DNA of 64,000 nt. It comes from Brevipalpus yothersi. Lineage: Eukaryota > Arthropoda > Arachnida > Trombidiformes > Tenuipalpidae. The notes below the pieces were generated by a model. It saw nothing but the letters and a program-made list of their open reading frames with translations, was not told where the DNA came from and did no database searches. The position numbers were made by a program, and so were the translations under genes. The DNA is taken from positions 80,673 through 144,672 of the forward strand of contig QZCP01000290.1 in NCBI GenBank assembly GCA_003956705.1. Direction: 5' to 3'. Shown here piece by piece: positions 25,486 to 37,900 of this stretch (position 1 is the stretch's first letter; the number at the start of each line of letters is the position of its first letter).

Positions 25486-27644
25486 ATGAGTGCCGAATTT
25501 GAGGAAATCTCTTCGTTGGTAAGTGTGTGAAGAATGAATTTTTATTATTACTAGAGATTGTGTATGTATGTATGTTTAATTATCGACTTTTTTTTCTTCT
25601 ACTGCTGCATGTAGCAATTGGAGTTCCAATGGCTTCTTAACGAAGAGGTTAATTTGATTCTTTATCAGCTGCAACAACTAATCACGGTGAGTTGTGGGTG
25701 GGTTTTTCTTTACTGAAATTTTGGACAGTTATTAATTTGCATTGATTATTTTACATTTGTGTGTATCTTATTCGTAGGAGTGCTCAAAACGCTTCTTTGA
25801 TCCGGAAAGTAAACGTCCTCTAGTCAAGAGTGAGAAAATAGCTTTCACCAGTATTAATCCATCTCATCAAGAAAGATTGAAAGCATCAGCATCTTTGACT
25901 GGTGATGATATAACTCATGCAGTAAGTTTGTATTTATTGTTTGTTAGCCAATTATTTTGTCCTCTTCCTGACAGGATGCACTTTTTTCACATTCCCATGG
26001 CCGAGTTCTTCTTGATAATTTTTCCATTTCACGCTCGATTGCGAAAGGAACACTGAGGCATATAATAAATTCAAGAATGAATCATTCATCTATTGTCCCA
26101 TAGATGAATTCATCGAGTCACATTTTTTTCTAAATTCGATGTACTCCATTCGATACGTTACTTGCTAGCCTTAGAATATGCAGCATTCGAGCAGAGGAAT
26201 ACCTTCTTATGTTTCCAAATGATATCCATTCTTGAAGTGCTTCAATCCTTTTAGTGGAAAACTTGCCGATTTGGGCTCGAAAATCATTCTCAAATTAATG
26301 ATGTCATTATTTTTTTCCTAGGAAATAACTGTTCGCCTTCCTAAGCATTCTTCCAACAGTCTGAAATTCACCATTATCGGAGACTGTGTGTGGAAACTTA
26401 ACCAGGTACGAAAACAATTGTTATTTTTTTCTGACATCGCTCATAATTTGCCTCATGAATACATGATGATTAGAGAAAAATTTTCCCTTAACGAACCATT
26501 ACTCATCTCTAGATACAGGATGCATCTAATCATTTGATGGCTGCTATGTCATTGCTCACAGCCCCGCCAATGCGATTCGATGAACAGGAGAGCAAATTTA
26601 ATTTCCAATCTGCTGAGGAGGTGATTCAGGTAAAAAATAATATTCTCATCCTGCTATCTTGCAAAGATCACACGATACGAAAAAAATTACCTCACAAATC
26701 ATCATTCAGTTTGTAGAGAAGAGTGACGCACCGAGAATTTGTTTGACAAATCACAAAGAAACTTTCTCATTAGCTCAAGTTTAGGTAAGAGAGCTGGTTG
26801 ATTCAATATTAGTTACACCATGCTTTAAGCAATCATGTATTCTATTGTAGTTGATATTAGATCTGATAAACTTTATAGTCATATTTCCACCAATCAGAGA
26901 TGGTTAGCATGATGAGCCTCCATAGAGTGAGTGGCTGAGGTTTTCTACGGCTAATGGGGTGAATCCTTCGAATCGTAACGAGAGAACAAGAATTCATCGC
27001 AAATTTAAGGAATTCGAGCGATATTCACTTCTATTACCTTTGTATTGTTTTAACTCGAATAATTGAGAATTTCTAGAGAACTAAGAATTTGCTTTCTGTT
27101 CGTAGGTCATAGATGATATCATGGGCTGTTTGAAAAGAGGAAGGAATTCTCTTGTGGTACCTAAAACAAAAACAATCGAGGAGTTACGAAACAGTCGAAA
27201 TATGGTTGGTAGTAGGCAATGATGAATGCTTATAAATTTTTTACAGCATATAATTGAAGTCCTCTTTGCTTTCTCTCCACAGAAAACATTACAGCCTTCA
27301 GTTCCCAATGATCTCGCTATAAGTTTCTATGTGCAATCTCACAAGCTTGTTTGCGCTGTTTATCACCAAATAAAGGATCAAAGTGGAAATGTAAAGCTTG
27401 ACATTTTTCAGGTAACTTTTAGAAACATTCTCAAGCCATGTGGCAAGAATGGTCGAGATTATCACGAAATAGTTGAGATGATAATAGTCTTTTTCTCGAA
27501 AATTTTCAGGCAGAAGCATCTGTCCCATGGCTTAGTGAAGCGCTCGTTCTTTTTACGGTGGCTCTTCAGTTTTGCCAACAGCTCAAAGACAAAGTCTCAG
27601 TATTCTCCCAGTACAAAGAAATGCAAGTCAGAATGAGGCCATGA
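25486..27644 (+). CDS. ROGDI: Protein rogdi homolog
   Basis: Orthologue of ROGDI, related to yeast Rav2, an accessory subunit of the RAVE-type complex that promotes V-ATPase assembly; it is linked to neuronal function in animals. Eight plus-strand exons: 25486-25518, 25615-25686, 25778-25921, 26322-26405, 26513-26629, 27106-27204, 27283-27411, 27510-27644. Total is 713 nt of intron-free codons in eight in-frame exons (each exon is a multiple of three), giving 237 aa plus stop; human ROGDI is 287 aa. Recognisable blocks are LEFQWLLNEEVNLILYQLQQ at the N-terminus, VWKLNQ-IQDASNHL (wild-type family motif WKLQQIQDARNH) and the C-terminal VPWLSEALVLFTVALQFCQQ followed by LKDKVSVFS. The first exon encodes only MSAEFEEISSL. 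The family's loop before the C-terminal block is shorter here than in vertebrates. All introns are phase 0. It is convergent with DEF8, 539 bp apart. Confidence 0.92.
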
Positions 27645-28183
27645 TTCTGATTACCGATTCTTCGAATAATGAATATCCACCGAGTCTTTTTTCGCTTATG
27701 CATCTCCATTGATTCTATGATTTTTATGATCTGGAATTGTGTGATACTAGCAAAACCAAGCACCATTGAATAGTCTAGGCAATTTGTAAAGCAATAATCT
27801 CGAATGAAGTTGAAATTTTTTCTCAATGTAAGCTATACCGTCTCAATTTCAGCCAATGATCAATGATCTCTGAAATTGTGAGAAATCATACTTATTTCAC
27901 ATGTGTTTTCTCGAATTTCAATTTAACTTGATTAAAATATTCCACAAAATTTCACATTCCAAGATGTTCAAAGAGAATTTATGAATCACTTTCAATTGGA
28001 ACAATAACAAATTAAGTACATTTTTCAAAAATTTTCCATCCATCTAACGAAAAATGATTAGAAATTCTCAAGTTAAAGGATCAAATTAAGGATTGATCGA
28101 GGTAAAAGATCAAGAGGAACCATACTCGAACCTCTATACACTGACAAGAATCAAACACTCATAAATTCTATCAAAATTATCGA
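27645..28183. other. Convergent intergenic gap ROGDI/DEF8
   Basis: Tail-to-tail 3' flanks of ROGDI and DEF8. I see AT-rich DNA only, with no coding exon, RNA gene or clear repeat. The open minus-strand frame at 27566-27826 overlaps ROGDI's last exon in antisense and has no family resemblance. Confidence 0.5.
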
Positions 28184-30328
28184 TCAAGAGAAATTTTCTT
28201 CGTCTTGGAGAGCACGCGAATTCTTCTCTTTGAGTCTCATGCATCTAGTACAACGCCGATTCTTGCGATGATAGCAGTTTCTGTGAGGAAGAAAACATCG
28301 ATTGTGATGAAGAGTATTGAGTATTGAGGGTTGCATTTCTTTGACTTACTTATGATAAACTGCACTACATTGGGGACACGAGGCAATATTGGAAGCGAAT
28401 GGGAAGAGAAGATCAGCTTTGTCGTGGCAAAGCTCACAGTAGAAACCTTTTCCTTTGCAACTCTAGAAGAGAAGAACAAATCTTGATATATTTTCAATCG
28501 AAAGATAATTCTCTTCAAATTATCAGAGAAAATTGATAAATTCATCGAAAAAAAGATCGAACTTGTTGTATATGAGTGGAATTAAGAGCGGATTAACATA
28601 TTTTTAGAAAGAACGATCTTCTAGGGTAGGAGAGAAGTCTTACCTCACAGACTTTCGTTATATGATGCATTAGTGTAGAATGGACGTCGATGAGATCTTT
28701 TTGAAGCTGAGGAATGTTAATCAACTCATCCAAGGTGTAACAGTCTAGAAGAGATTCCTCCATCAAATGTTGACTGATGGTTAGCTTAGGTCTAGAGGGT
28801 TGTTTACAAAGTCGAGTGTATTGAACCATTGAGATGAGTTCTTTGCGTATTTTCTGATTCAAAGAATATTTTATGAGAGTTTGCAACTTATATTCATTAT
28901 CATTTCGATTCCTACCTTCAGAGCTGGCAATTCATCAACAAAACCATAAAGCATAGAATTCAATTGGAGCACATTGAAGAGAATAGGTCTTGATCTCACA
29001 TAATTGATCAAAAGTAGAGAACTTTTAGAAACAGGTCTGGGTGTAAAGTCCCAGTTGTGTATAATACGGGCAGGTATCACAGAAGTATCACCGGTATGAC
29101 ACCTATTTGTACAATAATATCGACCATCGTAATCACAAATATTGGAAGTTGATAAGTTTATGTTACTATTGCATTCGTTACATTTAAAATTTTGTTTGGC
29201 AAGACCAATCTCAGGACATATTTTTAGTACAACTGCTTCATAATTTTTCTCACATGAAGTTGATAGTTTACCCTGTTTGTCGAAGTCAATCCGAGGACAC
29301 AAACGAAGATCGGGCTGATATGTAAGAAAACGTGAATCATCATCAGTATGAGACATAATCATAATAGTAAGATGAGGAGAACAGAAATCACTCCAACTAT
29401 AGTTTAGTAATTAATGGAGAAAAATGATAATGATTTTTTCTAGCAATAATGAGCATCGAGTCACTAGTTTTTGACAGATATTGATCGTTATTTCCTATTT
29501 TTTGCAACGCTCACACCCCCTGAATAACGAGAATTAACTCATTAGATTGCAAAGGAGTATCAATTGATTCCAGAGAAAGCAATCATTGATGCTGAAAATA
29601 TGCATCACTCTACACGTTTACTTTGTTTGTTCTCATTTGAGAACGAACTCGAAACCAATGATATTAGGGTATAAACAATGGCTGATAATATAATTTCTTA
29701 TCGGGTAAAAACCATGACAAAACCTTAGCTTACCTTGTTCAAACAATCACGATGAATGTGAAGATTACATGAATTACATACTAACATATCGCTCTCGTAG
29801 AATGAAGAACGAAGAAGAGAAGGAATAGGAAGCCATCCCGATCGTCGTCCACATGAACCACACACGAGGATCTTAGGAGAATCGGTGTCTTGACATTTAT
29901 ACAACGAATGACCAAAGTGACTGGTCTTCTCAATCTCCTCATTCATCTCGTGCAATTTGATGCGAAGTGCACAAAGTTTGGTCACCAAATTTTCTTTCAT
30001 GTTCTGATCAGTTTCAGGCATTCGTATAAGTTTCATGTACTTCTCGATGGCGACTTCCATGTCGTGCCTTCGAGTTGGAATCTGGGAAGAGGAGAAAAAA
30101 AATGTTACAAGACATCAAAATTGATCGAAAACATCATCACAACAACATCTCATGGTCACTCAAAACTAATACAGATAAGATTATCCTCATGTTCGAATTT
30201 GACCAGTTGTTTACCTCATCTTCGATGTTGAAAGGTGTTTCTTCTGGATCCTCATCCACTTCAAGGGATTCAAACTGTAGGCTAGAGTCAGCCTGTGATA
30301 GATTATCATCATCTTTTGGTAAAGACAT
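28184..30328 (-). CDS. DEF8: Differentially expressed in FDCP 8 homolog (DEF8), Rubicon-homology protein
   Basis: Cytosolic zinc-binding protein of the DEF8/PLEKHM1/Rubicon group; DEF8 works with PLEKHM1 and RAB7 in late endosome and lysosome positioning. Six minus-strand exons: 30328-30215, 30081-29734, 29314-28916, 28853-28644, 28462-28350, 28280-28184; 1281 nt, 426 aa, similar to human DEF8 (about 450-510). An acidic N-terminus precedes a helical segment (DMEVAIEKYMKLIR), then a C1-like zinc finger (CGSCGRRSGW ... CNSCNLHIHRDCLNK). The C-terminal Rubicon homology domain carries CNECNSNINL, CDYDGRYYC, VIPARIIHNWDFTPRPVSK, CKGKGFYCELCH, CPQCSAVYHKNCYH and CTRCMRLK: paired cysteines and histidines for several zincs. 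The third exon is placed at 29314 (PDLRLCPRIDF) because that acceptor is pyrimidine-rich and restores phase; the ATG at 29362 is intronic. It shares a 491-bp promoter with SDHC. Confidence 0.92.
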
Positions 30329-30819
30329 AATTACTGATCAATATAAATTCAATCCAAAACATTCTTCGCAATGGTCAACTTTTTTCAATGTCTTTCTGGC
30401 TCCTCAAGTCTTTGATATCAAAACAAGAAGGAGGAGTTGAAATGTTTGACTTTAATGTCTTCTCATCCAATCAGCTCAAGAAGCGGATATCTTTGAAGAG
30501 TTCGATTCATTCTTGATTTCGAATTCAGTTCAACAATCGAGTCGATTTTTATCACCATCATCTCGAAATCCATTCATCACTTGATCAGATTGAATAATTA
30601 ATCACATTCAATCAATCGAAATTGATTCGTAGATAAGACAAAAAGAAGAATGAAACTTGCAAGCTATTATCATCAGAATGAGCATGTATCAGTTTGAGGG
30701 GGAAACTGAAATACTTTCCCCTCTCATATGAATCGTATCAGTCTGTGTAAATTTTATTTACTTAATTTGACCAGTAATTTTGTTTGTCAGTGAATTAATT
30801 ATTGGATTAATAGGTGGAT
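30329..30819. promoter_or_regulatory. DEF8/SDHC divergent promoter region
   Basis: 491 bp between opposed start codons. It contains a CCAATCAG box at 30467-30474, a good NF-Y consensus, 139 bp upstream of the DEF8 ATG and about 350 bp upstream of the SDHC ATG. Just before the SDHC ATG the sequence ATTAATAG/GTGGATATG could also be a 3' splice site of a 5'-UTR intron, which cannot be decided here. Confidence 0.4.
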
Positions 30820-31344
30820 ATGAGTCTCCTCCGGCTAGCCAATGTTTCTCGTAGCGTTTCGGGCTCAAATCATGTGTTGAATCGTGTGAGAAATGAATGT
30901 CTTGTGCCATCATTGGTAAGGTCAAGTGTTAGTACAGCAAGTGGTGAAAATGATTTTTTTGGTAAAAATAAGCGTCTCAATAGGCCAATGTCACCGTACA
31001 CCAATTTTACACTTGGATTAACATCATTAATGTCAATTAGTCATCGAATAAGTGGTGTTGCACTATCTGTTGCTGTTTATGGAATGGGCTTAACACAACT
31101 GTTGGCCACATCTAACTTTCAACAACAATTGACAACACTTTCATCGGTTATCCCATCACCTTTACTCTCTTTGGGCAAGATTCTGGTGGTCACAGGCTTT
31201 GGATACCACTTATTCAATGGAATTCGCCATCTTATATGGGACATGGGCTTCGGTTTCAAGCTGAAGGAACTCTATTTCTCTGGATATATCGTTATCGCCC
31301 TGACAGCCCTTGTGTTCCTGTACGCCTTGGTGGAGTATCGCTGA
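30820..31344 (+). CDS. SDHC: Succinate dehydrogenase cytochrome b560 subunit (SDHC), mitochondrial
   Basis: Membrane anchor of complex II; with SDHD it binds one heme b and the ubiquinone site and passes electrons from succinate to quinone in the inner mitochondrial membrane. Single exon, 174 aa, about the family length (human 169). The first 40 or so residues are rich in Arg and Ser and lack acidic residues, fitting a mitochondrial targeting peptide. RPMSPYTNF (55-63) and SISHRISG (72-79) are the family signature that contributes to the quinone pocket; YHLFNGIRHLIWD (129-141) includes H130, equivalent to the conserved axial heme ligand. Three membrane helices are evident: about 67-93, 114-137 and 151-172. 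The start is the first ATG of the frame; codons before it begin with GTG and are probably 5' UTR. Convergent with ZSWIM8. Confidence 0.95.
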   Translation: MSLLRLANVSRSVSGSNHVLNRVRNECLVPSLVRSSVSTASGENDFFGKNKRLNRPMSPYTNFTLGLTSLMSISHRISGVALSVAVYGMGLTQLLATSNFQQQLTTLSSVIPSPLLSLGKILVVTGFGYHLFNGIRHLIWDMGFGFKLKELYFSGYIVIALTALVFLYALVEYR

Positions 31345-31930
31345 AATTATCGCTCGAAAGCTATTGTCTTCAAAAATTTGAGCATTGAAGCTTAGAAAAC
31401 GGCAGCAATACCATCAAGCAACTGAATCTATCATCAATAAATTGTCTAGAATCGAATAATTGTAATTTATCTGCTTTGAGAACTGAAATAAATTATAACA
31501 ATCTCCCCCTCTCTCTCTCGACCCATACTAGACACAACTGATTATGAATGATCATCATGTCTGAAAGTTTGCAGGCAAGCTTAGATCGATTGTGTTTTCA
31601 TAAGATTCTAGTAATATTCTGGTTATTTGTAAGGATGGAATGAGGCATATGATGCCCATGAATAATTCGAAAGTAAGTCTACCCAGTTTGTTCACTCTCT
31701 GGAGTCAGAAGCGTCCAGAAGGTACATGTATCTTTGATACCTTCTTTCCTTGACAGATCCGATAAAGAATTATGACACTTAAGATACTATTTTTTTACAA
31801 TAGCAATTTATGAAGAACACATTTGTAAGTAGCCAATAGATAAATGATGGTATTTTTTTAAATATTTTGAGTCTGACTCGATTCTACTCCGTGATATGAG
31901 ATGAAAACATGACTAAAATCGAGGCCACCA
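31345..31930. other. Convergent intergenic gap SDHC/ZSWIM8
   Basis: 586 bp between two stop codons. Apart from the SDHC poly(A) signals I see no gene, and no AATAAA on the minus strand for ZSWIM8, which may use a variant signal. Confidence 0.5.
31436..31492 (+). terminator. SDHC poly(A) signals
   Basis: Two AATAAA hexamers on the plus strand, at 31436-31441 and 31487-31492, 92 and 143 bp past the SDHC stop codon. Either could direct 3' end formation. Confidence 0.55.
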
Positions 31931-34900
31931 TCAAACAGCATTAGCACTTTGCAGACAATTATCAATATGAGCTAGGATGTCTTTTTTAGCATTCCTCAAA
32001 GAATGCAATTTCGTGACCATTTCGTTCAAGTGTTGATGATCCATCACTTGGCGAGCACCTTGAATTAAAAAATGAATTTCTTGTGATACTTCCGCTTCGT
32101 TCTTTGGAGATGGCCCGTTGTTAACTTTAGAGACAATCGCAGCAGTAAACCTTTGAGGATGAGAATAATAGAAAAGAATAAAGATGAATGTTGATGAAGA
32201 TTGAATGAGGAGAATTTCAAAACTTACATGTGTTGACATTTTGTCACCAAAGAGGAGAGGATAGAAGAACGAATTTGATGAGATTGAGAATTGTGAGAAT
32301 GCGAATAGTAGCTGGAGGCTTCCTTTACTATATAGAGCAGCACAAATGGGCTAGTGATACTGAGTTCACAACATTTACAGAAATATTGGAAATATGGAGA
32401 ACCTGGAAAAGTTCAAAGAGCAGCATTATAGCAGCAGATCTCAGACAAAAGGCGTAGAGAAGTCTTACCTAATTCTTTGGTGAGAGCGACCATCCATTTG
32501 ATATCCTCTTCGTATGGAGGATTCCGAGCGAATTTATTTTTCGGACCTTCGTCATGATTTTTTCTTCTTAATGCCTCCATCGCTAATACAGCTACACGAT
32601 AAGCAGAGTATAAGTAGTCCAATTGTTTCTGATTATGTTGCTGATGGGGCTGTGCCTGGGTTTTGTTAGATAAACATAAAGCAGGAGGCTGAGAGACTAA
32701 ATGGCTATTGGGTTGTGCTTGTACTATAGGAAAAACGAGAGGCCCAGGATTGCCTCCCGGAATCAGAGGGAAACGCTGTGGTGACTGTGTCATCATCATA
32801 TTCGGCATCAAAGCTGGCCCAGTTAACAAGGAAGGGGGAATCTGATTCCGATAAGGAGGTAGAGAAGAAGTTGGTATCGCCATGGGTAGATTATTAGCAG
32901 CATTATTGGACATTTGAGGTGGAGGACCAGTCATATAAGTAGGGTACTGATACGTTGCCGCAGCCTCTGGTCCAGGAGCTAAGAATTGAGGTATGAAAGG
33001 AAAAGGAGTAGAATGATAGGTTGGTAGGCTGGAGAAGATACCAATGAACTGATTCGGATGAGTGGACATAGGATAGTTAGGCATAGCCTGAATCACTTGG
33101 AGAGAGGATTGAGCGAAGGACAACACTGATCCATTGGGATTATTGGGCGAGTGATGATGACCATTGTTTCTCATGTTCAATTCCACAGCTGCTGCAATGT
33201 TTGAATTATGGCCTCCACGAATGTTAGCCAAATCATGGGCATTGGGTGGATTATGGTGGTGATGGTGGTTAAAGTAAGAATTGTGAAGAATTGGTGATGA
33301 CGATGAGGATGATGGTACTTGAAACTCGCCAATACTAGCCTGAACAAATGGCAAACGATTACGATGATCTCTTGTGCTTGTATCGTTTCTTCCTCGTAGA
33401 GATGTTTCATAAAGATCATACCATTTTCTGGCTACATGGAAGAGAACTTCAGGATTAAGCTCACCTCCCGCTTTAGCAACCTGTTCAACAGCGAGGCAAG
33501 CTTCTTCCAACATTTCACTGCTATGCTCCTTGCAAAGAGCGATGGCCCGCTGGATTTCTTGCAAAGTTAGAGCTTGAGCATGAGGTAGACAAGATAGCGC
33601 TAATCTGGATGCAGCCTTTTTGGTAACAGGGTCATTGCTCGAGTGAAGAAAAGCTCGATCAGCGAGGTTAGAAGCCTCTGTAGGGGTGAAATATCCTTCC
33701 CATTTGCCGATCAAAAAATTGATAGCCTGAGCACCAATCTCGACAGCCTGATTAGCGATCCAAGCGACATTCTGGCTGTAAGTACGGGAAAGCCAATTTT
33801 GGGTGACAAAATTATTCAGTCCCAGGGCATAGAAAGCTATTTTGAGTGCACACATGTGAAGATTTCGATGTGGACCTTCGTGATTTTGATTAGGAGGCTG
33901 CTGAGTGAAGAGTACTGCAGAATGGCTGCTCCCGCCTGCTTTATCGAGCAGAGTTTTTGCAAGTTCGTGCATGAAACAAGAAGATGCCTCACTGGGTTGG
34001 TTTGGTATAGATGGATAAAGTTTTTTGTTCTTGTGACGATTACTGATCGGTTTCATAGACAAAATATTGTTGTTTGTGAGATTAAATCGCTGTTGATTTG
34101 CAAATAGAGGTAAAGGATCACAACAGCTAAGTTGACAGCCTTCTGAAGTGTGATGAGAGTTAGATCCAAGTATAAAATTTAATTTTGAGCTAGAATGAGG
34201 ACGCTCATTCACCGAACAAGTACTCATTCGATTAGCACAATTCGTAATTTTCTGGCTAATTTCCTTGTTCATTGCAACAGGGCCATTTTTAGTATGTTGC
34301 TGAGTGCTACTACTAGGGCTATTGATATTCGACCCAGAAGGAGGATTCAGAGCTGAACAGGGGAGATTATTCTTAACTCCTTTATCACCGGAGGAGCTTG
34401 ATGCGAAAGAGTCACTACTCTCACCACTGCTACCACTATCACTCCCAGGTTTCATCCACACTGTTCGACGAACAACAGTGGGTGAATTGTCACTAGACGT
34501 AGTTTCAGGAGCACTACTATCAATACTAGCCATACCGACGGTGTGTTTCTTGTTTGTCTTGAAATTTGTGCATCGGAATCGAGCCTCCCAAGCTTTATAG
34601 TTCTCACCCCAACTAGGACTTGTAGCCCCTCCACTACCTTCACCGTCACTCATTCGCTGTTTGTCCGCCGTGCCGTTCTTATTAGCAGGGGATTCAACAG
34701 CCTTTTCTTCACTCACACTACATACTTCCGAAGGATTGGGAGAACAAGGTTCCTCTGTGTGATTTTTTGCATCAGTGGATGGCTTAGCTTCAGAATCATT
34801 TGGGCTCTTGGGTGTTTCAGAAGGTTTTTGATCAGTAGCTGTTATGTTGGTCGCAGCTAGATCGGGAGCCATAGGAGTCAAAGTTGGCTTGGATTCTTTA

Positions 34901-37900
34901 TGATTGAGACCCATATCTTTGTCACAAACTTTATCCATAATCTTATCAAGAGCCTCGTTATCATCTCTGTAGTGAATCAGTAGTTCAATTATAAACTCGC
35001 CTCGTTGTTTGCGAGTACCTTCACAGAGAAGCGGATGGTCAGCTTCACAAACGTTAGCTTTCATGGCGAGAGCTGCAATTGATGCTTCGAAAGCGAGCTT
35101 CTCATCGGTTGGTTCTCTACGTCCCCGAATAGTACATGGTTGTGGTACAATTGAAGAGCCTGAGCGACTTCCAAAACCTTGAGACAGAGAAGAACTGTAT
35201 ACAAGAGCGTCGAAAATGAAGTTGGCCAAAGCAATCGGGAGGATAGATTCACCCCTCGTGTGATTGCCTTCACGAAGCATTTTAGCTCGTTCTCTCAAGA
35301 TTTTCATTTCTTCATCTCCAATAGGAATCTTTTTCAGGAGTGCAACGATTTCGCTCTCTTGATGGAAAAGTTTAACCTCCAAACTTTTGGTAGAAGCTGG
35401 AGGACGAGCTAATTCCAGACCAAAGAGACCCACTTTGAATGCAAGATCATGATATTCTTCAACTTCACTCAATACTTGACAGAGAAAAGTTGCTTTAGAC
35501 AAGATGGAAGATACGAACAAACTTATTTGATGACACACTGGATTCACACGACGAGCACGCTTAAGTCTCAAAGGTGGATTAGGTAAATCTATTTGAAGAT
35601 TAGGAGGATGATTGAGTAGATTGTGAGCAAGTTCAACAGCAAGAGTACATGCTTCTTTTGTTAGTCCATGGGCGTGGAGGGCTTCAGTTCTAGCTAGAAG
35701 TACTTCGTTAGGATCGCTAATAGCTTTGATGATTACTTTGATTTGTTCATCGCCAAGATTCACGCAACATACTCGTTGAACATTTTTTCTTTGAGAAGTG
35801 GAACAAGTTGCGGTTGGCTCAGTAGGATGACTTCTCTTTGGATGAGAGAAATTTTTTGCATTTTGTGAGGAGAAATCAGGAGTTAGATTTGATGATGGGG
35901 AGTTACTTTCGATCATATCACTGGGTTCAGTTGAATAGGTTGCAAGTTCTAGAGTTTTCTCGGCGTTCTTTGATTCATTGATCTCACTTTTTTCTTCGTT
36001 CTTTTCTTCCTCTGTATGCTTGCTTTCAGCTTGCAATGATGTCAATGCATCAGTGAGTGTAGAACTTTTGCTAGAGGATTGTGGGCCAATACCTTCATTA
36101 TCCATCTGAGCGCATTTTCTGATTGAATCTCTATCCTCAATCACATCTTGGGAAGATTCAGTTTCCTGAGCTCTTTTGGCTCTCTGTCTTCGTTGACCCA
36201 AGGGCATTTCTTCGTCTGATTCATTATTGTAATCTGTTTCAGAGGTTTCACAGAAACCTTCACTGCTGAATGAACTACGGTAAGAGTCAATAGGTCTTCC
36301 ATTTACATCCGGTTGATTGATATCATTATTTACATTCTCAGTATCACAAGATATTTCACATTCTTTGAGTTCTTCACTTGATGATTTTATCACAGAATCT
36401 TTGGATGAGATATTTTTAGGAGAAGGTTTAGAGGATGAGAGAGATGATGATGCGACAACCTCCTCAGGGTTGCTAGGAGGAGATGGTTTCTCAAAAAATT
36501 GATTCATGTCCAGAGAGCGGCCAGTATGACGAACACTTGGAGAACCATTCTTATCAAGGTTCGATCGATTCTGATCACTTTCAGACCCAACAGACACAAA
36601 AATTTTAGTCTGATCTTTTCGAGAATGAGTTTGAGGACATGAACTCAACCATGACCGAGTAAGACCTGACAAGAGTAAAGAAGTTTGAGTTAGAAGAGGG
36701 TTGAATCCAGAATCGACTACCACGTCGTTTGCTAAAAAATGATTGCTATCAATTTTTATTGACGCTCACTAACTGAAATCCAAAAACAAACTGAGGCATT
36801 GACGTGCCAAAGAAGTCATAATATTCAAAATGTGTCGAACTTACCCGATCCTTCTGGAATGAGATAATCATCCCAATCAAGTAGACATGCCTCCATTGCA
36901 GGTTTGAAACCAGCAAAAATCTCGAAATCAGTTTTCTTATTATTGTTATTGTTATTGTTATTGTTGTTACCGTTTGTGGTTGAATTGTTTGCTTTAGATT
37001 TCCACACACGCTCTAGAGTGTTCACATGCCAATCCTTCAATAGCTGATAGAAACTGTCTCGTTCTGCTGAAGAGAAGCTTGGGTTGAGAGAAGCCAGTCT
37101 CCACAGAGAAACAATTTCATCACAAATAGAACTACACCCATGTTGAGTAGCAAGAGCATTACTTTGACTACTATTTATTTTGCCATGTCCACTGCTACCT
37201 GTTTGATGAGAAACCTTTGTTTGAAACCACCATAAAATGATCGACTGATACGTGAGTATTTCGATGGTAAGTATCTTTAACAATGGTACAGCATTACAGT
37301 CGCCTCGCTTGAAGAGCTCCCGAACAATAGCTAATAAGTTCCATACACCTTCCGGTTCACGAGCTCGCAATGGCCTCAACCAATTGGCCCACTCAGAGGC
37401 GACAGGAGATATCGGTGTTTGGAGACACATTGCGTCTCCCACAACCATAGGCTGAATTTGGCTGTGTTTTCGAAGAATTTTCCCTAAATTATCACGCAAT
37501 TGAGATTCATCTAGCCACCAGCTAGTTTTTTCATCGATGGATGCACCAGCTGTTGGATCGGGAGCTCCACTGGTGGTATTGATATAAGTATTTTGCTTGG
37601 ATAGAAGATCGTCTAATAATTTTTGGGCTGTTGGTAGGATTTGCTGTGGAAGTTCATTTATCAAATATTGAGCAAACTTTTGCAAATCGTCGCGACCAAG
37701 ACGAGACAAAGATTCTGATACAGGAGCTCGTAGACAAACTTGATCAGGCTGCCCAAAAAGAACAATGTAAAAACAAAAGAAATGAGATACAGTGGGAGGA
37801 GTGTTCGAAAACAAGACAGCCGAAGAAATTCAGTGTCTTTCTCAAAGTATTAAGAGAAGTTTGATCGAAAACCTATAATTTGTTTCGTACAGAAGTCAGT

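Noticed and set aside
32157..32239. A small separate gene beginning MSTHVSFEIL
   Set aside because: The ATG lies within the ZSWIM8 penultimate exon in another frame, and the following codons are intronic; splicing restores the ZSWIM8 frame exactly.
33643..34860. Plus-strand frames of 98-154 codons opposite ZSWIM8
   Set aside because: Antisense shadows of a long coding exon; no family resemblance.
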